A stretch of DNA of 44,934 bases from UM-FILTER-37-12 sp964344965. GTDB lineage: Bacteria > Patescibacteriota > Patescibacteriia > Magasanikbacterales > UBA922. Both the position numbers and the translations under genes were made by a program. Every line of letters begins with the position of its first letter. Position 1 is the first letter of the stretch. Shown here piece after piece: positions 32,619 through 41,200 of this stretch. The notes under the pieces are model-generated. The model did not search any database. It worked only from the letters and a program-made list of their open reading frames with translations, and was not told the DNA's origin. The stretch spans positions 1-44,934 of the forward strand of contig CAYFPJ010000008.1 in the NCBI GenBank assembly GCA_964344965.1, written 5' to 3'.

Positions 32619-32641
32619 ACAGATTTTTGATCTGTTTTTTA
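32619..32641 (+). terminator. Intrinsic terminator after the hairpin element
   Basis: ACAGAT and ATCTGT pair around ttttg, followed by six T. Confidence 0.65.
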
Positions 32642-32669
32642 TTGTGGAAAACTGGACTTTTCTGTATAC

Positions 32670-32697
32670 TTGACATTTTCAAAAGATAATGTAAAAT
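32670..32697 (+). promoter_or_regulatory. groES-groEL promoter
   Basis: TTGACA (32670-32675), 16-bp spacer, TAAAAT (32692-32697). The start site would be just before the CIRCE operator. Confidence 0.8.
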
Positions 32698-32708
32698 AAG
32701 CTCTACTG

Positions 32709-32735
32709 TTATCACTCATATTATTAGAGTGATAA
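32709..32735 (+). promoter_or_regulatory. CIRCE operator (HrcA site)
   Basis: TTATCACTC, nine bases, GAGTGATAA: a perfect inverted repeat that matches the CIRCE consensus TTAGCACTC-N9-GAGTGCTAA except for one symmetrical change per arm. Its place just after the promoter of groES is canonical for HrcA heat-shock repression. hrcA itself is not in the window. Confidence 0.93.
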
Positions 32736-32791
32736 GAATTCAACACCCACAGGGCATTCACCTGTGAGGATAAGTAATATTTAATTAACAT

Positions 32792-33082
32792 ATGAATATC
32801 AAACCACTAGGTGATCATATCTTGGTCAAACAATTCAAAAAAGAAGAAGTAACTGCTTCTGGCATTGTCTTGCCAGATACAGTAGAAAAAGATAAAAAAG
32901 CAGAAGGAGAAGTAATAGCTGTTGGTCCTGGAAAAATGCTTGAGAATGGGCAACGTTCCGCTATGGAAGTTTCAGCTGGTACAAAAATTCTTTTCAAAAA
33001 ATGGGGAGGAGACGAAGTAGAAGTCGATGGTGAAGAATATAAAATCATCAGCCAGGACGATGTCCTCGCTATTATCGAATAA
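32792..33082 (+). CDS. groES: Co-chaperonin GroES
   Basis: A 96-aa heptameric lid of the GroEL folding chamber. It starts with IKPLGDHILVK, has the mobile loop region with SGIVLPDTVEKDKKAEGEV (about 26-44), and the conserved EVEVDGEEYKIISQDDVLAII end. Length and sequence are standard. It heads the groES-groEL operon under CIRCE control, with a leader of about 88 nt and no good Shine-Dalgarno sequence. Confidence 0.97.
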   Translation: MNIKPLGDHILVKQFKKEEVTASGIVLPDTVEKDKKAEGEVIAVGPGKMLENGQRSAMEVSAGTKILFKKWGGDEVEVDGEEYKIISQDDVLAIIE

Positions 33083-33132
33083 TACAAATAATCTAAGTAC
33101 CTAATAACCTATAACCTAATACCTAAAATAAT

Positions 33133-34758
33133 ATGGCAAAACAAATTACATTTCAGGATGATGCTCGTGAAAGCCTTGTCGAAGGCGTTGATGCTCTTGC
33201 AAACGTAGTGAAAGTAACTCTTGGTCCAAAAGGACGTAACGTCCTTCTTGACCGTGGGTTTGGTGCACCGATCATCACCAAAGATGGCGTGACAGTGGCA
33301 AAAGAAATCGAACTAGAAGACAAGAACCAAAATGTTGGGGTAGAACTAGTGAAAGAGGTAGCTAGTAAAACAAATGATGTAGTTGGTGATGGTACCACCA
33401 CCGCCACAGTCCTTGCTCAGGCTATTGTCCAACAAGGGATGAAGAATGTGGCTGCTGGAGCAAACCCTGTAGCTCTAAATCGTGGTCTTCATAAAGCAGC
33501 TGAAGCGATTGTTACTTTTCTAAAAGAAAAAGTATCCAAGCCAGTAGAAAAAGATGAGATCTCCAACGTAGCTTCAATCTCTGCCAATGATAAAGAGATC
33601 GGTACTAAGATTGCTGAAGCAATGAATGATGTCGGAGAAGATGGTGTGATCACTGTCGAAGAGTCACAGTCATTTGGTATGGAGATCGAGACAGTCAAAG
33701 GAATGAGATTCAACAAAGGATACGTCTCACCATATATGGTGACCAATGCCGAGCGCATGGAAGCTGAGTATCAAGATGCTCTTATACTTATTACAGACAA
33801 AAAGATTTCTTCTGTCGAAGATATCGTACCACTACTAGAAAAAGTAGCTCAGTCTGGCAAGAAAGATTTGGTAATCATTGCCGAGGACGTCGATGGACAA
33901 GCTCTGGCTACGCTTGTGGTCAATAAGCTTCGTGGTACATTTAACGTGTTAGCAGTCAAAGCACCAGGATTTGGTGATCGTCGCAAAGATATGCTGCAAG
34001 ACATTGCGACATTGACTGGTGGTAAAGTGATTACTGAAGACTTAGGATTGAAATTGGAAAACGTCGAGCTGGTAGACCTTGGACAAGCTCGTAAAGTTGT
34101 CTCTACCAAAGAAAATACTACAGTAGTAGAAGGTAAGGGTGACGAAGGAGCTGTCAGAGACCGAGTAGCTCAGATTAAAAAACTTATCGAACAAACTGAT
34201 TCAGATTTTGATCGTGAAAAACTACAAGAACGTCTTGCCAAATTGGCTGGTGGAGTGGCTGTCATCAAGGTTGGTGCTGCTACTGAGACAGAAATGAAAG
34301 AAGTAAAGCATCGCATCGAAGATGCTGTAGGTGCTACCAAAGCTGCTGTAGAAGAAGGTGTGGTGCCTGGTGGAGGAGTGGCTCTTATCCGAGCTATCTC
34401 TGCTTTGGAAAATTTGAATATGTCTGATGAAGAGATGCTTGCTGTAGGAATTTTACGTCGTGCTCTAGAAGCTCCTGTCCGTACTATTGCTAATAATGCT
34501 GGATTCGAAGGGGCTGTTGTAGTAGATGAAGTTAAAAAACACGATGGCAACTTCGGATTTAATGCTGCCAGTGGTGAGTATGAAGATCTCGTCGTCGCTG
34601 GAGTTATTGACCCGACCAAAGTGACTCGCTCTGCTCTTGAAAACGCTGTTTCTATTGCCGGTATGATTCTCACTACCGAGGCTGTCGTCACTGATCTGCC
34701 TAAGAAAGATGAACCAATGATGCCTCCGATGGGTGGTGGAATGCCGGGGATGATGTAA
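33133..34758 (+). CDS. groEL: Chaperonin GroEL
   Basis: A 541-aa chaperonin subunit, full length. ATP-site motifs are VTLGPKGRNVLLDRGFGAP near 28-46 and VGDGTTTATVLAQ near 85-97; the apical domain and the PGGGVALIRA segment are intact, and the end is the Met/Gly-rich MPPMGGGMPGMM. It is co-transcribed with groES across a 50-bp spacer made of degenerate cctaata repeats. A terminator follows at 34822. Confidence 0.98.
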   Translation: MAKQITFQDDARESLVEGVDALANVVKVTLGPKGRNVLLDRGFGAPIITKDGVTVAKEIELEDKNQNVGVELVKEVASKTNDVVGDGTTTATVLAQAIVQQGMKNVAAGANPVALNRGLHKAAEAIVTFLKEKVSKPVEKDEISNVASISANDKEIGTKIAEAMNDVGEDGVITVEESQSFGMEIETVKGMRFNKGYVSPYMVTNAERMEAEYQDALILITDKKISSVEDIVPLLEKVAQSGKKDLVIIAEDVDGQALATLVVNKLRGTFNVLAVKAPGFGDRRKDMLQDIATLTGGKVITEDLGLKLENVELVDLGQARKVVSTKENTTVVEGKGDEGAVRDRVAQIKKLIEQTDSDFDREKLQERLAKLAGGVAVIKVGAATETEMKEVKHRIEDAVGATKAAVEEGVVPGGGVALIRAISALENLNMSDEEMLAVGILRRALEAPVRTIANNAGFEGAVVVDEVKKHDGNFGFNAASGEYEDLVVAGVIDPTKVTRSALENAVSIAGMILTTEAVVTDLPKKDEPMMPPMGGGMPGMM

Positions 34759-34821
34759 GATATGCGAATTGTACGAATTTATACGAATGACACGAATATT
34801 GTTGCTTAAGGTAGCATAAAT

Positions 34822-34857
34822 AAGAGGCTCGCTGTGATGGCGGGTCTTTTTATTTTT
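34822..34857 (+). terminator. Intrinsic terminator of groES-groEL
   Basis: GGCTCGC pairs with GGCGGGTC (two G-T pairs), extended by flanking A/T pairs, with a T-rich tail. Confidence 0.75.
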
Positions 34858-34910
34858 TAAATATGTGGATCATAAAGAATGATAGCGTAGTTTTTTTTCG
34901 ACATTTTTTA

Positions 34911-34919
34911 TGGTATAAT
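34911..34919 (+). promoter_or_regulatory. Extended -10 promoter upstream of the giant surface gene
   Basis: TGGTATAAT (34911-34919), an extended -10 box, with a T-run in place of a -35. It predicts a start near 34926 and a leader of about 345 nt. That leader carries an AGTGA/TCACT hairpin (35008-35029 region) with a T-run and the right 150-bp repeat. A second, weaker box TACAAT lies at 35235-35240. Confidence 0.6.
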
Positions 34920-35024
34920 GATTACATATAATTTTTTGTTTACAAAATTGTGGTATCAGGGGACACAATAAAATTTTTTATATTCCAAAAAGAGGATTCT
35001 ATTTAAGAGTGATTTTTTTGTCAC

Positions 35025-35174
35025 TTTTTAATCTTTAAGCGGTTTTATTCCTCGATGCTTGCATCGAAAAAGTGAAAACTAACATTGGTTGAAATAAGAT
35101 TTTCTGCCAATACCCCGCAGCTTGCTGCGGGGATGGCCCGATGAAGTCTTACTTAAACCAAATTTACTTTTATT
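35025..35174 (-). repeat. 150-bp repeat, right copy of a perfect inverted pair
   Basis: Exact reverse complement of 24511-24660 over 150 bp. It lies between the promoter at 34911-34919 and the giant surface-protein ATG at 35271. The remaining bases of the 34759-35270 spacer hold the groEL terminator and a T-rich hairpin; no gene is seen. Confidence 0.97.
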
Positions 35175-35270
35175 TTATTTTATTTTTTGTGTAATCAGGT
35201 CGACATACAAAAAGTAAAGTAAATTTATTTCAAATACAATTAATTTTCAATTTGCCTAATTACAAAATAT

Positions 35271-38200
35271 ATGTCTGAAAAAATAAAACAACATTTCATT
35301 TCAATTAAAGATGCTCTTGGTTTGCATTTACCGCTTTATATAATTATTGGTTTATTGTTTGCTTTTGCACTGTGGAGTGCGTGGCTTCCTAATTTTGTTG
35401 GTAGTGATGTCAGTGATGCTCATGCGATCGATTTTGTTGCTGCTACCAACATAGCGAGTGTTAGGAGTACTTCCAAAAATCAATTGTTAAATATAAATGG
35501 GAGTTACTATCTAATGTTTTCAAGCTCTACCAATGCTGGCAATACTACCCATCATTTATTCATGACAATCTCAGCAGATGGAACAAGCTGGAGCACTCCT
35601 GTTCAAGTGACAGACAATACAGGTCCTCTATATAATAATTCTACTCACTATAATGGAAATGTTGCATTTGAATATAATTTGAGGGGAGGTTATTTTGGTC
35701 TGGCTTATTATGATTCAGGATCACAGATAAACTATACAACATCAAGTGATGCCTTATCTTGGTCTGCAACTACGACTGTCTCTACTGCATTAGCTGACAA
35801 TGTTAATGGCGACGAACCAATGATTGGGTTGGCATTTGCCACCTCATCTGATCTTACAGCTCTTGTATACAAGAACGCAGCAAACAATACTTTGGAAATA
35901 GCCACCTCTTCGCTGGGTTCTGTATGGACGAATACAACTATTGATACTAGAAATCTTAATTCTATTTGGGCTGGGGGTGTCAAAAGTCTGGAAGCTGGTA
36001 TCAGCGGTCCAGCCAATAGTCAAGTTATCCATGCTGTGTATGCTCTGTCAAATGATCCTAGTGACACTTCTCATGTAATATATGCTTCCTCGACCAATGG
36101 ATTGACTTGGACTACTACTACACTTTCTCAAAATGATATGGCAGGTACTGATCTGTTGAGGGGTGGGCCGATGGTGGCGTCTAATATGAATACTGGAGGG
36201 CGTTGGGGTGTGACATATCCTATTAATGAAGAATTTGTTCTCTCTTCTCCTTTTCCAGTAACAAATACTATTATATATGCTGAGCAACAGTCTGATTACA
36301 CCTGGGTCACTTCAACAGTCGCAACCAATAATGCGTATAACCTTACAGGTTATCCTACTTATTCTTCTGATTTGATTTTTATATCAGATACAAACCCTTT
36401 ATTTACCTACATAGATGGTGGACTAGACAAAACTGCTTACCCTTATATTGCAGTAAACACAAGCACCTTTACGACATCCAGTATCAGCAGTTCTTCGTTT
36501 AGCACAGGATCGGACCTTGCATTGGCTTATGATGTTTGTGCCAGTGAGGTTGGTGTGGTGATTGTCAGGTATGGAGATGGTACAACTGGTGGGATGCAAT
36601 TTACAACCAGCTCCCTATCAGATCCAGACGGAGCACCAGATTGTAGTGTGCCGGCCGCCACCGCCACAGGTGAACCAGCCGATGCAGATACATATGTCCC
36701 GGTGGATGTATTTGTGAGAAGAACATTTGACACCAATCTTAATCCAAGTACGGTTACTACAGGGAACGTGACTTTGAGAGCCAATACAGGTAATACTCAA
36801 TTAGGAGCTCCGACAGGAGCAAATTTGTGTGAATCTGTCATGCTTGAGAATGATAATATGGTTGCTTGTGATCACCTTTCTGATCTTCAGCCTTTGGCCA
36901 CTTCTACATGGTATACATTTACTATATCGACAGGAGTACAAAGTGCCGTGGGAGTATCTTTGGCTTCTGATATAACCTACTCATTCCAGACAGGTGAGTT
37001 CACTCCAAGCAGTGACAACACGCCACCTTTTGTTCAATCTAGTATTCCTGCCCCAGGGTCAACAAATTTTCCTACTAATGGAAATATTATTGTTGAATTT
37101 CCGCATGCTATGGCCATCACTGGATTTGGGTCAGTTACTAGTAGTGCCAATGTCACTCTGGAAACTGTAACAAATGGGCAGGGGTCTGGCACAAATATCT
37201 GTGCTAGTGCTGGATGTACTTTTTCCTGGGACGCGACCAATAATCTTGTGACAGTCAACCCAGCTACAAACTTTACAGCAAACACCCAATACCTACTTAC
37301 AGTAAAGACAACAGCTACCAATTCAAATGATGTAGCTTTGATTGGTAGTTATATGGCCTTTTTTGAGACAGGTGCTGGTGCAGATTCTACTGCTCCTACA
37401 CTCTCATTTATGCAGCCAGCATCTAGTACCACGGATGTTATCTTGAATACTTCAGAAATAGTTTTGTATTTTTCAGAAGGGTTGGATGCTAGTACTGTCA
37501 ATCAAACTAATGTAAAAGTATTCAATGACAATAATGCAGACTTTTCTATTGATGCAGGAGAACAATGGGCTAGTGCGTCTTCTAGTTTACAATACGAGAG
37601 TCATGACAATTCTATTCACATAGGAGTTAATGGTATTCTTCTTCAAAATAAACAGGTCTGCGTCCAATTGACAACAAGTATTACTGATTCTGTGGGAGTT
37701 GCCTTAGGAAGTACGACCACCAGGTGTTTTACCAGTATAAACCAAGCATTTGTTGCCACTGCTCCGACAGTCTTATTCGCAGATGCAGATAACTATAACA
37801 TGTGGATTGAATTTGATATTCCAGTAGATTCTACCAGTGCAGTCACAAAAGCTAATTATAATATCCAAAGTCCAATAGGAAACCAATTGAATTTGGCTAA
37901 TGCTACTCTTACCTACAGACCAGAAGCTCGTGCTGTGGATATTAGTGGTCTTGGTTTGCAGACTGGTCAGAATTTCAAGGCTACTATCACAGGTGTGCAA
38001 GATCCTAGCTTGAGTGAGACGATTGCCAACGATGGTATTGGGAATGTGGCCCAAGGGGTGGTACTCAATTCTACAGATACTGGAGGGTTCATTGGTGGAT
38101 TTGATAAACCTGATTTTTTTGAAAATACTGACTTTGGTGACTTTTGGTTAAAGCCAGAAATGTGTGGACCAAGAACACCAATCGGTAATGTGACGACTAC

Positions 38201-41200
38201 ATTTGAATGTGAATTCCCGGCCCCAGCAGCATTGGCTTCTGGTTCCAATTTTATTCTTACTTTTCCTGCCGGATTTGATATAAACTATGCCACAGCTCCA
38301 GCTTCTACCACATCTTATCTCAATAGTGATTTAAATGGTCATGCCACCAATGTTCCTCTGATAGACACGATTGTTACCAATACAGTTGCCAATACTATTA
38401 CAGTATCTACCACTGCTGCTACCATTGCTGCAAACGATCAAATCGCTTTTGAACTGGCCAATATTAGAACTCCGTCCGCACCTGGCCAAAAGCAGATGAG
38501 CATTGTTGTCAAAAATGAAAGCAATATCAAACAAGGACAAACCATAAATCCTGCTCCATTTACAATTAGTGAGGGTGGGGCGCTTTCAATATCTGGTACA
38601 GTGTGTAAAGGATCAACCTCTGGAGGAAGTTGTGATGTGGCTGGTGACGATACGGCAGTGGCCAGTGCAAAAGTATTTCTTGACTCTTTTGGTTCTTTTG
38701 GCGACGGAGGTGTGATGGGTGGACATATGGAAATCACTACTGATGCTAGTGGAGATTTCACCTTTTCTGGCATCACTGCTGGTCAATATGGGCTCGGTAT
38801 GTTTATAGATCCGAATAATAGTGATTTTGATGGTACTGCTGGTGGGGGTGGATTTATGGAAATTACAGTCACTACCACCAATTTTGTCGATGCTGATTTC
38901 AAACTTATTGATATAGATACTGCTGGCACAGGACAGACTTTGACTGTCAATGTTACTGGTGGACCGGCTAGTGAAAAAGTAGATGTTTTCTGTTTTGCTC
39001 CTGGAGATTATCAATTTTCTGCTCCAATAATAAAAAATTTGACACTTGATGGAAGTGGAGCTGGTAATACAACTCTTACCCTAAACCAGAACACCAATTA
39101 TGAGTGTAGTATGGGTCCTCATATACCTTTTGAATCTTTCAGTAGTGGCGGCCCTCCCCCAATACCGGATTTCACCTTTATGCCTCCTCAACCACAGGTT
39201 GTCAATGTTCTAGAAGCTAATTTGTCCATTACATTTGCATTGGAAACAGCTGGTAGTCAGATTATCGGAAAAGTGGTGGATGGTAGTGGAAGTGGTATTG
39301 CTAATGTTTTTGTAGATGCTTTTCCTCCTTTTGGAGGAATAGACGACAGTGGATCTCACAAAGAGATGAATGGTAGCTTTACACAAACCAAGAGTGACGG
39401 TACTTTCACCCTCAATGTTATCAATGGTACTTATGAAGTTGGATCTTGTGCTCCTGGTATGCCTTGTACCCCCCCGATCGAAGTGACAGTGAAAGATGAT
39501 ACAAGTAATGTCGGTACAGATAGCAACTCTACTGCAGATGTGTATAGTGACGGGACTCTCTTGACTGGTGTTGGTCTAACTCTGGCCATGGCCAAGAGTG
39601 GTGTTACCATAGCTGGCCAATTGCAAGATGAGAATGGCAATGTCATTAAATATGGAGGTGTTGAGGGTATCTTAGTAGCTTCTTCACCGACACCGACATG
39701 TGATTCGTTCGTACCAAATGGCAGTCATGTATTTTCACCGACTGATAGTTCTGGTAATTACACACTCTATGTTTCAAATGGTACTTGGCGTGTATCTGGG
39801 TTTGCTCCATCTTATGGTGAAGTAGGTTGTAGTATTATTACTGTTTCTGGGGGCACTAGCTTATCAAGTCAAAATATCAAAGCCACTGCTGCAGACTACG
39901 GCACTATATCTGGTACGGTTACAAAAAATAGCACAGCCGTAGGCGGAGCCTTTGTCAATTGTTATGGGCCAAATGGCGGAAACCAAAAAGTGAGTGGTTC
40001 AGATGGAGCGTATTCTATGAAAGTAAAGGCTGGAACATATAGTTGTCATGCTTTCTTGCCGGGAGCAGGTGACTTTCCAGAGGCTACCGGGGTGGTTGTG
40101 GCTAGTGAAGGGACTGCTACAGAGGATTTCACTATGGGTAATCCAGGTACTATTACAGTAAATCTCGGGTCTGTTACTGATGCGTTTTGTGATGCTCGTG
40201 ATAGCAATGGAAAAGGAAATGGTACAGGACAGAATAGCTCTGGAGTCTATAGTATCAATGTGCCGGCAGGTACATACACAGTGAAATGTGGTAATCCGAG
40301 CATAGGTGGCGGACTCTCTGGTACAGCCACGGTAACGGCTGGAGCTACTACTGCAGTCACACTTACTCCACCGACACTGTATACAGTGACAGGACGAGTG
40401 ACCGATGGAACTAATAATCTTTCTGGTGCCAGTGTGACCTTTATGAATATAGATACAGGAATAGTCGTTTCTCAGCAAAGTGATGGGACTACTGGTAGTG
40501 ATGCGAATGTGTCTGCTTCGCTTCAGGCTGGAACCTACGAAGTAGTGGCATCAAAATCAAATTATGTAGACGATAGCACTACAGAAACTATTACAGTATC
40601 TGCTAACACAACATTTACTACTCGTGCATTAACAAAAGCAGCAGCATCATTAGCCATTACGGTTCGTGACTCTTCTGACAACAATTATTCTGGAAATGCA
40701 AAAATAGTGGCCACCAAGTCTGACGGTAAGGTTGCTGTTGCAGATTCTGATATTTCGGTCACTAGTGGAGCCAATGCTACTATGTACCTTACAAATGGAA
40801 CTTGGTCGCTTGTAGCATATGGAGATAATGGAAAGCAATCAAGTGCTCTGTCTGTCGTTGTTACAGCTGACACTCCGGTTCCAAGTGCAGCAAATATGGA
40901 TCTTGACACTGCCATTAGTGGCTTTACCTACAAAGAACCAAAACAACAATCTGTCACCCTAACTTCTGGAGGAGTATTTAAGGATAGTAATATTGGAGAT
41001 AATTTTGAGGTGAATATTCCTAGCAATGCTTTGTCAACTTCTGACTCTACTGCTGGAACAGTGGAGACTTCCTATGATCCTACTTCAGCTATAGACACGC
41101 CCGGGAAAGATTTTCTTGGAGAGGCAGCTATATCTATTACTCCAAAAACTTCTTCAGGAAAAGAAATTAAGAATTTGGCAACATCTGGTCAGACCGCTAC

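Noticed and set aside
32381..32651. Chromosome replication origin
   Set aside because: Three DnaA-box-like sites are suggestive, but there is no dnaA or dnaN nearby and the T-rich 13-mer is also part of a terminator; kept only as a finding.
34170..34691. 173-aa open frame on the minus strand
   Set aside because: Antisense shadow of groEL.
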